Shown: positions 9,278-19,818, numbered from the stretch's first letter. The stretch is DNA of 64,000 nt from Porticoccaceae bacterium (GCA_024644595.1 JAHEHL010000009.1:147512-211511), one strand, 5' to 3'. Notes: a model not told the origin generated them from the letters alone. A program made the numbers and translations.

Positions 9278-10009
9278 CTAGTCTATTTTCCCAGCCCGTT
9301 CAAAATTTGGCAGGCTTAAAAACTTATCCCAAAACATCCAGCGGGCAAACGCTTTACCCACAATACGCTCTTCCGGGACAGGTCCCCAAACGCGACTATC
9401 GCTCGAATTATCTCGGTTATCACCCATCATAAAATAATGCCCTTCGGGCACCACGGCGGTATAGTTCTGGCTCAACCTTGTTGGCAATAAACGCTTCTGA
9501 ATCATATGCTCAACGCCCGTCAGTTCTTCAGTCATCACCACCGAGCGCGGCGCAGCTACTTCGTCAGGAAGAACTTTTTGCGGCATTTTCTCGCCATTTA
9601 TATATAGCACACCGTCCAAAACGTGGATCTCATCGCCCGGCAGCCCGACCACTCGCTTGATAAAGTAGCGATCTACATGAGGCGGAAAAAACACCATCAC
9701 ATCACCACGCTTGGGGGATTCAACATCGATTATTTTACTTCTCAAGACCGGCAATCTGACACCGTAGGTCCACTTGTTAACAAGGATAAAATCACCCACC
9801 TTCAAGGTCGGCACCATGGATGACGAAGGGATTTGAAAAGGCTCCACAACAAACGAGCGCAGCACCAGGACCAATCCCAAAACCGGCGCCAGAGAACCAA
9901 TAAATTCCACACTGCCCTCAGTCTGTCGAATAACAAATTTATTCAGCAGCCAAAACAGTGACGACAGCAAAAAAATGACGGTCAATATTAATTCAAAGTT
10001 CAGATCCAT
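9278..10009 (-). CDS. lepB: Signal peptidase I
   Basis: LepB removes signal peptides from exported proteins at the inner membrane. The 243-residue protein has an N-terminal membrane segment at about 6-23 and a second near 36-52. The nucleophile is Ser64 in PSSSMVPTL and the general base is Lys118 in KRVVGLPGD. The conserved GDNRDNSSDSR box is near the C-terminus. It lies between lepA and the DUF4845 gene, the usual lepA-lepB-rnc order. Confidence 0.96.
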   Translation of the reverse strand: MDLNFELILTVIFLLSSLFWLLNKFVIRQTEGSVEFIGSLAPVLGLVLVLRSFVVEPFQIPSSSMVPTLKVGDFILVNKWTYGVRLPVLRSKIIDVESPKRGDVMVFFPPHVDRYFIKRVVGLPGDEIHVLDGVLYINGEKMPQKVLPDEVAAPRSVVMTEELTGVEHMIQKRLLPTRLSQNYTAVVPEGHYFMMGDNRDNSSDSRVWGPVPEERIVGKAFARWMFWDKFLSLPNFERAGKID

Positions 10010-10064
10010 AATGGTCTTACTCCGCTCAGTTCAACGGCCTCAAACTAAAAGGCCAAAAAAATTA

Positions 10065-11858
10065 TCAGCTTTTCAGCACTGCGAGAAACGCATCCTGGGG
10101 GATTTCAACATTGCCCACCTGCTTCATACGCTTCTTGCCCGCTTTTTGCTTCTCAAGTAGCTTTTTCTTGCGCGTTACATCGCCACCATAACATTTTGCT
10201 GTCACGTTTTTGCGCAGTGCTTTTACCGTTGTCCGGGCAACAACACTGCCGCCGATCGCCGCCTGAATCGCAACATCAAACATCTGCCGAGGAATCAGCT
10301 CTTTCATTTTATCAGCCAGAGTGCGACCTTTTTGCTGAGAACTGTCACGGTGCACGATCGCCGCCAACGCATCGACCCGGTCGCCATTAATCAGCACATC
10401 CAGGCGCACCAGCGAGGATGCCTGAAAACGAATAAAACTATAATCCAGTGAAGCAAATCCGCGACTAACGGATTTTAGCCGATCAAAGAAATCCATGACC
10501 ACTTCGCTCATGGGCAGTTCGTAGCTGATCGACACCTGGCCACCGACAAACTGCATATCTTTCTGCACACCGCGCTTTTCAATGCACAGTGAAATGACAT
10601 TGCCGACATAATCTTTCGGCACCAAAATATTCGCTTCGCAAATTGGTTCTCGCATCTCATCGATTGACCCTATATCAGGCAGTGCCGAAGGATTAGAGAT
10701 ATGCAGGAGTTCGCCGCGATTGGTCAAAATTTCATAGACTACGGTTGGTGCCGTGGTGATCAAATTAAGATCGTACTCACGCTCGAGACGTTCCTGAATG
10801 ATTTCCATATGCAGCATGCCGAGGAAGCCACAGCGAAAGCCAAAGCCCAGAGCATCTGAACTCTCCGGTTCATAAAACAGCGAAGCATCGTTGACCGCCA
10901 GTTTGGATAGCGCTTCGCGGAAGTCTTCAAAATCGTCCGAGTCAACCGGAAACATGCCGGCATAGACCTGCGGTTTAACGCGCTGAAATCCCGGCAGCGC
11001 ATCAACCTCTGCGGTACTGAAATGGGTGATAGTGTCGCCTACTGGGGCACCCAAAATATCCTTGATACCGGCAACCATAAAGCCCACTTCACCAGCACTT
11101 AACACGCCAGTCTCTTTGCGCTTCGGGGTAAACACTCCAACGCTGTCAACGACATGGGGCTTGCCAATAGTTTTGGCAATAATTTTGCTCTTGGTCGTCA
11201 AGGTACCCTGCATAACCCTGACCAGAGAGACCACACCGAGATAGTTATCGAACCAGGAATCAATAATCAATGCCTGCAGCGGCGCATCGACATCACCCAC
11301 AGGGGGAGGCACTTGCCGCACCAGCTCTTCAAGTATCTCAGAGATACCCTCACCGGTTTTAGCACTGCAGCGCACCGCGTCGGTAGCTTCAATGCCAATA
11401 ATATTTTCGATTTCATTGATGACTTTTTCCGGCTCGGCCTGAGGCAGGTCCATTTTATTGAGTACCGGAATCACTTCGAGGCCCTGCGCAATTGCGGTGT
11501 AGCAATTAGCTACCGACTGCGCCTCAACACCCTGCGCGGCATCCACGATCAATAGTGCGCCTTCACAAGCCGCCAGTGAGCGTGACACTTCATAGGAAAA
11601 GTCTACATGGCCTGGGGTATCAATAAAGTTGAGCTGATAGGTTTTGCCATCTTGAGCTGTGTAGGGGAGCGTTACGCTCTGCGCTTTAATGGTAATGCCG
11701 CGCTCCCGCTCAATATCCATGGAATCGAGTACCTGGTCGGCCATCTCACGCTCGGCCAGGCCGCCACAGACTTGTATAAAACGGTCTGCAATCGTCGATT
11801 TGCCATGGTCAATATGGGCAATAATGGAAAAATTTCTGATATGACTTAAGTCGGACAA
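10065..11858 (-). CDS. lepA: Elongation factor 4 (LepA)
   Basis: LepA is a translational GTPase that acts on ribosomes during initiation or under ionic stress. The family N-terminus, [20 protein letters not shown], begins directly after a TTG at 11858, giving 597 residues; the frame continues up to an ATG at 11927 but that extension does not match relatives, so TTG is preferred. P-loop AHIDHGKST is at 14-22, DTPGH and NKMD follow, and the C-terminal basic LepA tail ends the protein. A weak ribosome site precedes the TTG. Confidence 0.94.
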   Translation of the reverse strand: MSDLSHIRNFSIIAHIDHGKSTIADRFIQVCGGLAEREMADQVLDSMDIERERGITIKAQSVTLPYTAQDGKTYQLNFIDTPGHVDFSYEVSRSLAACEGALLIVDAAQGVEAQSVANCYTAIAQGLEVIPVLNKMDLPQAEPEKVINEIENIIGIEATDAVRCSAKTGEGISEILEELVRQVPPPVGDVDAPLQALIIDSWFDNYLGVVSLVRVMQGTLTTKSKIIAKTIGKPHVVDSVGVFTPKRKETGVLSAGEVGFMVAGIKDILGAPVGDTITHFSTAEVDALPGFQRVKPQVYAGMFPVDSDDFEDFREALSKLAVNDASLFYEPESSDALGFGFRCGFLGMLHMEIIQERLEREYDLNLITTAPTVVYEILTNRGELLHISNPSALPDIGSIDEMREPICEANILVPKDYVGNVISLCIEKRGVQKDMQFVGGQVSISYELPMSEVVMDFFDRLKSVSRGFASLDYSFIRFQASSLVRLDVLINGDRVDALAAIVHRDSSQQKGRTLADKMKELIPRQMFDVAIQAAIGGSVVARTTVKALRKNVTAKCYGGDVTRKKKLLEKQKAGKKRMKQVGNVEIPQDAFLAVLKS

Positions 11859-11980
11859 AGTTTTCTGCTGCCTGTGAAAAATGCGTGCGGAGTTTAGCCT
11901 ATTTACAGCCCCCGCGCTATTAGCCACGCACCCTATTAATCAGGGTGCGCAGCTTTAAATTACTCGAGTCCGGAGCCAGG

Positions 11981-13360
11981 TTATTGTCGTAGAATAATGG
12001 TTCTTGAAATCGCTCTTCCCTGTCGGTAGAAGCGGATAAGCACTGGTACATCAACGGGTAGCTGACGGACGACCTGATCGTATTCATCCGTGTCGTCAAT
12101 GCGGCTGTAGCCAAGTTGCAAAATCACATCACCACGGTTCAGGCCCGACTCTGCCGCTGATGAATCCGGCGATACCTGATCAATCACTACGCCACCACGA
12201 ACACCTAGCGAGCTGCGCTCACGATCACCGAGATCGGCAACCACCAATCCCAAGCGATCACTGCCATCGGCATTAGAGGCGACAGCTGAATCGTCGCCGT
12301 CGAGACGGCCAATTTCGATCGTCATCTTGTTCAACTTGCCCTGGCGGTAAAAGTCAACCTGTGCTTTTTTGCCCGGCCTGAGCATGCCCACTACATGGGG
12401 CAGATCACCGGAGTCAACAATTGCCTGACGATCAAAGCGCACAATCACATCACCCGGTTTAATACCGCCCTTATCGGCAGGACTGTCTGGCTCAACTGCA
12501 TTGATCAATGCGCCCTGAGGCTTATCCAGATCCAGTGATCTGGCCAGATCTTTGTCCACATCCTGAATAACCACGCCGAGCCAACCACGCTGCACCTCAC
12601 CGTTATTCTTAAGTTGTTCGATCACCCCCAGAGCAACACTGGTGGGAATGGCAAACGAGAGGCCAATGGAACCACCGGAGCGAGAGTAGATCTGTGAGTT
12701 AATGCCTACCACCTCACCGTCAAGATTAAACAGCGGACCACCAGAATTACCCGGATTAATAGCCACATCGGTCTGGATAAAGGGAACATAATTCTCACCT
12801 TTTTCGGTTGGAATGCTGCGCCCTATAGCGCTGACAATGCCGACGCTGGCAGAGTAGTCGAGACCAAACGGAGAGCCAATCGCCAGAACCCATTCACCCA
12901 CTTTAAGCTCGTCGGGCTCTGCCAATTTCAAGGTCGGCAGATCCTCCGCATCAATCTTCAACAGGGCAAGGTCGGATCGACGATCTTTACCGACCACTTC
13001 AGCGTTAAACTCACGCCGGTCCGAGAAACGCACAACAATCTCATCTGCCCCGTCTACAACATGATGATTAGTGAGAATATAACCATCATCTGAGATAACG
13101 AACCCTGAACCCATCGCCATCACAGGCCGCTGCTGACTACGCTCACGTTGCTGGAGCAGGTCGCGGAAAATATCCGGGATCTGGCCGGGGGAAATCTGTG
13201 ATATTTTGCCGCTGCGCGCTTTCTGGACTGTGTTGATTTTTACTACCGCGGGCGAGGTCTCCTCAACCAACTCGGTAAAATCAGGTAACTGTGCCAATAC
13301 GGCAAGGGAGTTGAAAACAAGAAAGACGAAGGAAGTGACGACGACGAATCTTTTAAGCAC
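11981..13360 (-). CDS. DegQ/MucD-type periplasmic serine protease
   Basis: An HtrA-family protease that degrades misfolded envelope proteins. The GTG at 13360, with GGAGAAAA upstream, gives 459 residues with a cleavable signal peptide (about 1-23); the upstream ATG at 13456 adds unrelated residues. The catalytic triad is His100 (in TNHHVVDG), Asp130 (SDLALLKI) and Ser206 (NPGNSGGPL). Two PDZ domains follow. As the last gene of the rpoE-rseA-rseB-rseC cluster it corresponds to Pseudomonas mucD, which restrains the AlgU response by clearing misfolded proteins. Confidence 0.93.
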   Translation of the reverse strand: MLKRFVVVTSFVFLVFNSLAVLAQLPDFTELVEETSPAVVKINTVQKARSGKISQISPGQIPDIFRDLLQQRERSQQRPVMAMGSGFVISDDGYILTNHHVVDGADEIVVRFSDRREFNAEVVGKDRRSDLALLKIDAEDLPTLKLAEPDELKVGEWVLAIGSPFGLDYSASVGIVSAIGRSIPTEKGENYVPFIQTDVAINPGNSGGPLFNLDGEVVGINSQIYSRSGGSIGLSFAIPTSVALGVIEQLKNNGEVQRGWLGVVIQDVDKDLARSLDLDKPQGALINAVEPDSPADKGGIKPGDVIVRFDRQAIVDSGDLPHVVGMLRPGKKAQVDFYRQGKLNKMTIEIGRLDGDDSAVASNADGSDRLGLVVADLGDRERSSLGVRGGVVIDQVSPDSSAAESGLNRGDVILQLGYSRIDDTDEYDQVVRQLPVDVPVLIRFYRQGRAISRTIILRQ

Positions 13361-13529
13361 GAAGTTTTCTCCAATAGTTAATTTAAGCGATGTCTTAAAA
13401 ACGGTAACACGGAGTCTAAGTTGTCTATCGAGAACCCAACAACGAGTCGAATACATAAGACAACAGGGTTAAAGAATAGTTAATACGACGTTGTAAATCA
13501 GGAATCTAACTCAAGACAATAACTCAAAC

Positions 13530-13988
13530 TCACGAGACTAAATTAATAACCGAGGGCTCAACCTGATCTTCAATCAAGACCGGATTAAAGCGCAAATCCT
13601 TACGCGTTTTCAGACTGTGTAAATTGACCAGCAGTCCGCCCAATAACAGACCAGCAAGCGCACCGAAAATACTCTGCAGATCGCTGCCGTCAAATACTGA
13701 CGCGCCAAGTACTGCACCGACAGTCGGCAGCAGATAAACCAGCAACGACGCCATAACAATAACGTCTTCAGGAATAGCAATGGTCACTGACTGGCCGATC
13801 AAAAACGTATCCGGAGAGCGTTTATTGAGCAACACCCGGATGCTGGTAGTCTTGCCCGCAAGCTTCGATAAAAACTTTTGCCCACAACCTTTTTCTGCGA
13901 CACAGACTTCACACGCGGACTTCTGGATGGTCTCCACCCAAAGACTATCGGATTCAATAGCCACAACCACTCCCGTTTCAAGAATCAT
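13530..13988 (-). CDS. rseC: RseC/MucC family regulator of sigma-E
   Basis: This 152-residue inner-membrane protein has a cysteine cluster (C26, C29, C35 in CEVCVAEKGCGQ) in the N-terminal domain, then two membrane segments at roughly 75-95 and 100-120. RseC/MucC proteins modulate sigma-E activity, and related proteins act in SoxR reduction; the exact mechanism is poorly known. Its start overlaps the rseB stop by 4 bases, so it is translationally coupled. Confidence 0.9.
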   Translation of the reverse strand: MILETGVVVAIESDSLWVETIQKSACEVCVAEKGCGQKFLSKLAGKTTSIRVLLNKRSPDTFLIGQSVTIAIPEDVIVMASLLVYLLPTVGAVLGASVFDGSDLQSIFGALAGLLLGGLLVNLHSLKTRKDLRFNPVLIEDQVEPSVINLVS

Positions 13989-14977
13989 TGCTGCTCATCT
14001 CCGGGCGATAGAGCGATAGCATTGGCAATTTGATTTGCCGTGGCCCGCGGGATTTCGCCCACCACCGAGATCGCATACTCATGGTCATTGAAATTGGCCT
14101 TGGTTAGCACAGCAACTGTAGCACCGAGATTGGCATCGATAGCCGGTAGCGAACGCCCGTTATCTGAATCGATAAACACCGAGAACACCGCCAGACCATC
14201 GGTGTACATCATCGACTCCTGACGACCCTTATCGGTCGATTGATGTGAGGCGATAACAAATCCGGGCGGCAGCCATTGTGAACTCCAGCTAGAAACGGAC
14301 TCTCTAATCTTCCGATCGGCGCCAACGCAGCCGGTCTGTTCCAGCGCAACCGACTTGTCATACGTCGTCTGCAGGTCAAAACCGAGCTCAGCTATCGGCA
14401 TACCCACCGCGATATCAACAAACTGGAAACGCTCAAGTGGTTTACCGCGGTGACTCATAAGAACTGACTGCAGCAGCAGGCCCGAGTCTCTGTCGATGGC
14501 GACAACATAGCCATAGCGATGCTTATCTTTTGGTAACACATGGACCATTACCACATCGCGGTTTGCTATACGTCCATCACCTTTGATATGGAAGTCATAA
14601 TAGTCTTCCAAACGCGCATAGCTCTGCTCACTGATCTTGTAGGCACTGCCACGCAACAGCATATCGCCGGTGCGCAGACAATCTAAATTGCCGATGCGAC
14701 TCAAAGCCTCCCGTTTAGCGCCATCCATATGCAGGATACGCTCAAACGTCTGGCCTTCGAACACGCCGTGAGAGACTTTGACACTGGTGAGGTTGCCGCG
14801 ATACTCATAGGTAAAAAGGCCCTGATAGTTAAGCTCACGTGAAGCCTTGGACATTCTCGCCATCAGATCCTGTGCTGACTCCATCTGTGCAGCATACAGG
14901 GGCCCATGCAGCAAAACGGCGGCTACCAGAGCCGCCCATTTGATTGGTTTAACTGTTTTAAAAAACGCCATGATCAC
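13985..14977 (-). CDS. rseB: Sigma-E regulatory protein RseB/MucB
   Basis: This periplasmic protein binds the RseA/MucA anti-sigma factor, shields it from DegS-type cleavage and senses envelope lipids. The 330-residue product has a signal peptide ending near residue 29 (HGPLYA-AQ). The N-terminal LolA/LolB-like domain (from about 30 to 210) and the smaller C-terminal domain are both present. The second codon pair offers ATG at 14977 or 14971; the choice changes only two residues. It lies 3 bases after rseA. Confidence 0.93.
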   Translation of the reverse strand: MIMAFFKTVKPIKWAALVAAVLLHGPLYAAQMESAQDLMARMSKASRELNYQGLFTYEYRGNLTSVKVSHGVFEGQTFERILHMDGAKREALSRIGNLDCLRTGDMLLRGSAYKISEQSYARLEDYYDFHIKGDGRIANRDVVMVHVLPKDKHRYGYVVAIDRDSGLLLQSVLMSHRGKPLERFQFVDIAVGMPIAELGFDLQTTYDKSVALEQTGCVGADRKIRESVSSWSSQWLPPGFVIASHQSTDKGRQESMMYTDGLAVFSVFIDSDNGRSLPAIDANLGATVAVLTKANFNDHEYAISVVGEIPRATANQIANAIALSPGDEQQ

Positions 14978-14980
14978 CGT

Positions 14981-15649
14981 TTATTCCTGGTCGGCTGCAG
15001 CCTCGCTTTCATTCAATCGAGCAAATGGCAACATGCCCTGATTGCTGTTTAAGGCTGCATGATTGGAGTGCCTGATCATAATATCATTCATATAAGCCCG
15101 CAGCTCAGCTTCTGAATAGTTTCGTTTGGCCTGCTGTCGCACTTCGATCACTGGCGTGACATAACGGGAATTCTTGTTAGTGCCGCCAGCACTGACCGTA
15201 CGGGCGTTGATGACGGGCTGAAAGCCAGAGGGAAACTGTATCGCCGGACCGGTATTTTCTTCATCCACCTGATCAATACCGGCAAACTCGGAAACCATAC
15301 CAGGGTTAGTCATCGGACTGTTGAGCTGCTGAACACCAAACACAGCGACCAAAGCAACCGAGGCAGCTATCGCAAAGCGTCCGGCGGAGCCCGCAAAAAC
15401 GGCCAAAACACTCTGTCGATGAGTGGGCTCTTTACCAATGGCACTGCTAATAGCGGATGAATAATCTAACGAGGTGGCAGCAACATCGCCGTTGAGCGCT
15501 GACGAAACCATGTGGTAGCGCTTCCATTTGGCGCGCAACTCAGGGTTTTCAGAGACTTCTTTGAGAAGGCGGTGCATCTCCATATCGGTTGCCTCTGCAT
15601 CCATAAAAGCGGAGAGAGACTGCTCTAAGCGTTCCTGATGATCGCTCAT
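14981..15649 (-). CDS. rseA: Anti-sigma-E factor RseA/MucA
   Basis: An inner-membrane anti-sigma factor that holds RpoE. The ATG at 15649 has GAGGTAAA upstream and gives 222 residues starting MSDHQERLEQSLSAFMDAEA, the typical RseA N-terminal sigma-binding domain; the ATG at 15670 is less likely. A single membrane segment is near residues 91-108 (FAIAASVALVAVFGVQQL). The periplasmic C-terminus should carry the site for regulated proteolysis and the RseB contact. Confidence 0.92.
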   Translation of the reverse strand: MSDHQERLEQSLSAFMDAEATDMEMHRLLKEVSENPELRAKWKRYHMVSSALNGDVAATSLDYSSAISSAIGKEPTHRQSVLAVFAGSAGRFAIAASVALVAVFGVQQLNSPMTNPGMVSEFAGIDQVDEENTGPAIQFPSGFQPVINARTVSAGGTNKNSRYVTPVIEVRQQAKRNYSEAELRAYMNDIMIRHSNHAALNSNQGMLPFARLNESEAAADQE

Positions 15650-15789
15650 TAATTTACCTCGTAAACGCAAAAGTGAATTATTCTAACGTTATTACTGTCA
15701 TGAGTTGTTACTGTCATGAAATATTAGCCCGATGACTATTTAATTGCTGTGGATATGACCCATGATTCTGGAAAAGGTTCACCAATCTT

Positions 15790-16380
15790 TTACTCACCTT
15801 CGATTAACTCCACCACTCGTGCATCAATCGACTCCCGGCCACGAAAAATACGCGATCTAATAGTCCCTACAGGGCAGTCCATAATCGCGGCGATATCCTC
15901 ATAACTAAGGCCCTCGTACTCGCGCAGGGTCACCGCCGTGCGCAAATCTTCCGGAAGTTCAAGGATGGCCTGATTGATAACTGTCTCAAGCTGGTCACGA
16001 AACAACTGATTCTCGGGCGAGCCAACGTCCTTCAGCTGTTCGCTTCCAGAATAATACTCGGCATCATCGAGATCAACATCGGAAGATGGCGGGCGGCGGC
16101 TGCGAGCCACTAGGTAATTTTTCGCCGTGTTGACGGCAATACGGTAGAGCCAAGTGTAAAATTGGCTGTCACCGCGAAACTTGGGTATTGCACGATAGGC
16201 CTTGATAAAAGCCTCTTGCACCACATCGCGCACCTCATCACTGTCGCGGACAAACCGCGCCACGATGGCGTGAACTTTATATTGATATTTGAGAACCAGC
16301 AGATCGAAAGCGCGCTTGTCGCCCTTCTGAACTCTGACGACCAATTGATTATCAGTCGGCTGTGTTTTTTGTTCTGTCAT
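15790..16380 (-). CDS. rpoE: RNA polymerase sigma-E factor (RpoE/AlgU)
   Basis: An ECF sigma factor of 196 residues with region 2 (DVVQEAFIKAYRAIPKFRGD) and region 4 (LREYEGLSYEDIAAIMDCP, then GTIRSRIFRGRE). It directs the envelope stress regulon. It is first in the operon rpoE-rseA-rseB-rseC-degQ and is divergent from nadB, the same plan as algU-mucABCD in Pseudomonas. A matching sigma-E promoter lies about 95 bases upstream, which suggests autoregulation. Confidence 0.97.
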   Translation of the reverse strand: MTEQKTQPTDNQLVVRVQKGDKRAFDLLVLKYQYKVHAIVARFVRDSDEVRDVVQEAFIKAYRAIPKFRGDSQFYTWLYRIAVNTAKNYLVARSRRPPSSDVDLDDAEYYSGSEQLKDVGSPENQLFRDQLETVINQAILELPEDLRTAVTLREYEGLSYEDIAAIMDCPVGTIRSRIFRGRESIDARVVELIEGE

Positions 16381-16474
16381 CTAGCAATCCATTTATCCTA
16401 CTAATCCAGCTTATTATCTGTTTTAACACACTCATTTGAGCCACCCTCCATTGCAAAATATAAACGCAATCAAA

Positions 16475-16502
16475 GACAGACTGCCACGAAACGTTTTAGT
16501 TC
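16475..16502 (-). promoter_or_regulatory. Sigma-E (AlgU-type) promoter of rpoE
   Basis: The minus strand reads GAACTA (16497-16502), a 16-base spacer, then TCTGTC (16475-16480). The known AlgU/RpoE consensus is GAACTT, 16-17 bases, TCTGA. The predicted start of transcription gives a leader of about 85 bases before rpoE. This supports positive autoregulation of the stress operon. Confidence 0.7.
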
Positions 16503-16588
16503 GATCAAGCGGTCCCCAAATGGCATTTTAGTTAGCTTGCGATCTGAGCTTATATTATCATGCTGCGACAAATGAATGTGGTCATCAA

Positions 16589-18211
16589 ATGAAACAAACC
16601 CACTTATATGATGTGCTGATTATCGGCAGTGGTGTGGCTGGCCTCGCCGTCTCGCTGCAGTTGGATTCAGGACTGCGCATCGCGCTGATAAGCAAGGCGT
16701 CCCTGCAAGGCGGCGCCTCCTGGTTAGCCCAGGGTGGCATTGCTGCGGTTATTGACAAAAATGACAGTGCCGAAGCGCATATAGCAGACACACTGGTGGC
16801 CGGCGCTGGACTCTGTCATGAGGATAGCGTGCGTTTTGTAGTGGAGAATGGACCCAGTGCTATCCAGTGGCTGATCGAAAACGGGGTTGATTTCACCCGA
16901 GAGGAAGGCGCGACCAACTACCACTTGACCAAAGAAGGTGGCCACAGTCATCGACGTATCCTGCACACTGCAGATGCCACCGGAAAAGAGGTTACCGGAA
17001 CACTGGTGGATCAGGCCCTCAAAGCAAAAAATATTGATATCTTTGAGCATCACTGTGCGGTCGATCTGGTTACTCAAGCCGATAAGAACTCACGCAAAAT
17101 CCGCTGCACAGGTGCCTATATTCTCGACATTGAAAGCGGCGAGGTTGAACTGTTTCAAGCCAAGAGCGTGGTGCTGGCATCCGGCGGTGCCAGCAAAACC
17201 TACCTCTACACCAGCAATCCTGATGGTGCCAGTGGCGATGGCATCGCCATGGCTTGGCGCCGCGGCTGTCGCGTAGGCAATCTTGAGTTCAATCAGTTTC
17301 ACCCCACATGCCTCTATCACCCCAAGGCCAAGTCATTTTTGATCACCGAAGCGCTGCGCGGTGAAGGGGCAATTCTCAAACTGCCCGACGGCTCTCCGTT
17401 TATGCACAACTTTCATCCGGATGCAGAGCTCGCGCCACGGGATGTCGTCGCCCGAGCTATCGATCATGAGATGAAACGACTTGGAAGTGACTGCCTGTAT
17501 CTGGATATCAGCCATAAACCTGCTAATTTTATCACCGAGCATTTTCCAACGGTCTATAAGCACTGCTTGGAATTTGGTATCGATATCACCCAAAACCCAA
17601 TCCCTGTGGTTCCCGCCGCACACTACACCTGTGGCGGAATTGTTGTTAACACCAAGGGTCAAACAGATCTGCGTAATCTCTATGCTGTTGGGGAAAGTGC
17701 CTTTACTGGTTTGCATGGGGCCAATCGAATGGCCAGTAATTCACTGCTTGAGTGCCTGGTTTACGCTCGCGCTGCGGCCACCGAGATCAATCAAATTAAT
17801 CAGCAGATTGCCGAGCCGGACTTTATTCGACCCTGGGATGAATCACAGGTCGCCTATTCCGATGAAGATGTGGTGATCTCCCACAACTGGGACGAGCTGC
17901 GCCGCTTTATGTGGGATTACGTCGGTATTGTGCGGACCAACAAGCGCCTTCAGCGTGCCCAGCACAGAATCACTCTACTTCAAAAAGAGATTCAGGAATA
18001 CTACAGCAACTACAAGGTGGGCCGCGATTTACTCGAGTTGCGCAACCTGGCAACAGTTGCCGAGTTGATTATCCGCTGCGCCCTGCAGCGCAAAGAGAGC
18101 CGAGGCCTGCACTATACGATCGACTATCCGGAACTGGCACCTATAGCCAAAGACACGATTCTGGTACCGATCAACTTTGCCGGCCAGGATATGATTATCA
18201 ATCTCAACTGA
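16589..18211 (+). CDS. nadB: L-aspartate oxidase
   Basis: NadB oxidises L-aspartate to iminoaspartate, the first step of NAD synthesis. The 540-residue flavoprotein opens with the FAD-binding [13 protein letters not shown] motif (about 12-24), contains QGGIAAV and the active-site segment HPTCLYHP, and ends with the helical domain of the succinate dehydrogenase flavoprotein family. It is divergent from rpoE, as in Pseudomonas. NadC, two steps later in the pathway, is encoded at 60752; nadA is not in this window. Confidence 0.96.
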   Translation: MKQTHLYDVLIIGSGVAGLAVSLQLDSGLRIALISKASLQGGASWLAQGGIAAVIDKNDSAEAHIADTLVAGAGLCHEDSVRFVVENGPSAIQWLIENGVDFTREEGATNYHLTKEGGHSHRRILHTADATGKEVTGTLVDQALKAKNIDIFEHHCAVDLVTQADKNSRKIRCTGAYILDIESGEVELFQAKSVVLASGGASKTYLYTSNPDGASGDGIAMAWRRGCRVGNLEFNQFHPTCLYHPKAKSFLITEALRGEGAILKLPDGSPFMHNFHPDAELAPRDVVARAIDHEMKRLGSDCLYLDISHKPANFITEHFPTVYKHCLEFGIDITQNPIPVVPAAHYTCGGIVVNTKGQTDLRNLYAVGESAFTGLHGANRMASNSLLECLVYARAAATEINQINQQIAEPDFIRPWDESQVAYSDEDVVISHNWDELRRFMWDYVGIVRTNKRLQRAQHRITLLQKEIQEYYSNYKVGRDLLELRNLATVAELIIRCALQRKESRGLHYTIDYPELAPIAKDTILVPINFAGQDMIINLN

Positions 18212-18277
18212 GTACAGAAGGCAATCTGGACCACTGGGTGTGGCGCTTTTCTCTATCTATCTTTAGCCGGGCCTATT

Positions 18278-18733
18278 TTAGCTCGATCTATTTTTAGCTC
18301 TAGCAATCAAAATCATACGCAGCAATCTATGCTTCTGCGGCGACAGACCATCACTGGGAATAACGCGCACTATCTGGCGTCCTGTGGCCGCCCTGAAATA
18401 GGCAATTACCAAATGGCGGGTGACGAATTGGGTGGGCGCCAGCTGCACATCCTGCACCGACACATCTTGTTCCCCAGGCTCCTCTCGGACCAGCCTCCAA
18501 AGATTTTTTGCGCTATCCAGCAAAAGTAAACTCTCGGGCCCCTGGCGCATAAACTGAGCCACAAACCAACAGCCGACGACTGACAACACCAGCAAACCCA
18601 GGGTGTTGGCCCAGAATTTCAGTGGCAAGAGAAAAATCAAAGCACCCGCGATGGCGATCAGTAGCAATCGTGCGGCGAGGTAATAAAGGGAGCGCTGCAG
18701 GTAAAATTCAGCAGCTTTGGGAGCGGGACTCAT
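18278..18733 (-). CDS. ygfX: YgfX-type membrane protein
   Basis: This 151-residue protein has two adjacent membrane segments at about 18-37 and 41-62 followed by a soluble domain. Its position, overlapping the end of sdhE by 26 bases, identifies it as the YgfX (CptA) partner. In E. coli YgfX was described as an inhibitor of FtsZ and MreB assembly paired with YgfY/SdhE, but the toxin-antitoxin view is disputed because SdhE is a flavinylation factor. Assignment rests on context and topology more than on strong motifs. Confidence 0.75.
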   Translation of the reverse strand: MSPAPKAAEFYLQRSLYYLAARLLLIAIAGALIFLLPLKFWANTLGLLVLSVVGCWFVAQFMRQGPESLLLLDSAKNLWRLVREEPGEQDVSVQDVQLAPTQFVTRHLVIAYFRAATGRQIVRVIPSDGLSPQKHRLLRMILIARAKNRSS

Positions 18734-18953
18734 GAATGATCTGCACTATCCTTTGCATATCCGTGTTTTCCGGCGTCTCACGCTTCATCAGCCACATAAA
18801 CAGAGACTGATCTTCGCATTCCAGCAATGTCTCAAAGCGCAGCTGATCAGCCTGTTCGAGGGTTTCGTAGGACTCCTCAGCAAAGGGCTCAAGAATCAGA
18901 TCCAGCTCCAACATACCACGGCGACAGGCCCAGCGAAGACGATTTTTATTCAT
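18708..18953 (-). CDS. sdhE: Succinate dehydrogenase assembly factor SdhE
   Basis: An 81-residue soluble helper that promotes covalent FAD attachment to SdhA (and FrdA). The family RGxxE motif is R12-G13-M-L-E16 in ACRRGMLELDLIL. Length is typical. It is followed with a 26-base overlap by ygfX and lies between nadB and ygfZ, as in Pseudomonas. Confidence 0.93.
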   Translation of the reverse strand: MNKNRLRWACRRGMLELDLILEPFAEESYETLEQADQLRFETLLECEDQSLFMWLMKRETPENTDMQRIVQIIHESRSQSC

Positions 18954-19032
18954 GGTTAATCAGTAATTGTGTTAAAGCTCCATTATAAGAGACAATCCGT
19001 AAATAACCTAAACCGAATCCCGAGGATTGGCA

Positions 19033-19818
19033 ATGACGCAGCACACTTCTTCCCGTGCAGGCTCTACCCTTGATGACAGCGCCGTAAAATCTGCCGGGCA
19101 ACGTGGCTATGTCTGCCTATCCGGCCCCGGCAGTCGAACGTTCTTACAGGGGCAAGTAACCTGCGACATCAATGGCCTGACGCCAGACAACAGTGTTAAA
19201 GGCGCGCATTGCACAGCAAAAGGGAGGATCGTCTTTCTATTCACCGCCCACTGTGATTTGGACGACAATCTTATCCTGCAGACCCACCCATCGATTGTCG
19301 ATATCGCCATTGCCAGCCTGAAAAAGTATGCCGTATTTTTCAAAACCGAGATCAGCGATGTCAGCGCACAATATACTTGCGAAGAGGGCCACAGTGACCA
19401 GGCCGACCTGATCCGTCTCCGCGCAGGTATTGCAGATGTTGTAGCTGAAACCAGCGAAATGTTTATCCCGCAGATGCTCAATCTTGATGCCCTGGGCTAT
19501 ATCAGTTTTAAAAAAGGCTGTTACACAGGTCAGGAGATTGTCGCCCGGGCTCACTACCGCGGCGCGGTGAAGCGACGTATGTATCATCTAAAACTGATAA
19601 CCCAGGCAGTACCGCTGGCCGGCGATGAGATTAAAAATAACGAGGGCCAAAGTATCGGCAATATTGCCAGCGCCATGGCAATCGACAGCGATAACATTGA
19701 AGTGCTAGCTGTGCTCAGCGACAAGCACAGTGACTGTGACGGGTTACAGATTGGCGACCAGCCACTGCTCGACGTCAGCTATCTGCCACTGCCATACGAA
19801 ATTCCGACCACGCCATGA
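19033..19818 (+). CDS. ygfZ: Folate-binding protein YgfZ
   Basis: YgfZ is a folate-dependent protein of the GcvT fold that helps build or repair certain iron-sulfur enzymes such as MiaB. The signature KGCYTGQE is at about 161-168 with the essential Cys163, followed by IVARAHYRG. The ATG at 19033 is chosen because CGAGGA lies 8 bases upstream; a TTG at 19027 is in frame. The protein is 261 residues. The stop overlaps the next gene as ATGA. Confidence 0.94.
   Translation: MTQHTSSRAGSTLDDSAVKSAGQRGYVCLSGPGSRTFLQGQVTCDINGLTPDNSVKGAHCTAKGRIVFLFTAHCDLDDNLILQTHPSIVDIAIASLKKYAVFFKTEISDVSAQYTCEEGHSDQADLIRLRAGIADVVAETSEMFIPQMLNLDALGYISFKKGCYTGQEIVARAHYRGAVKRRMYHLKLITQAVPLAGDEIKNNEGQSIGNIASAMAIDSDNIEVLAVLSDKHSDCDGLQIGDQPLLDVSYLPLPYEIPTTP

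Noticed and set aside
18278-18953. sdhE-ygfX as a toxin-antitoxin pair
   Set aside because: It has been called CptBA in E. coli, but SdhE is a succinate dehydrogenase flavinylation factor and nothing here adds support for a toxin role.
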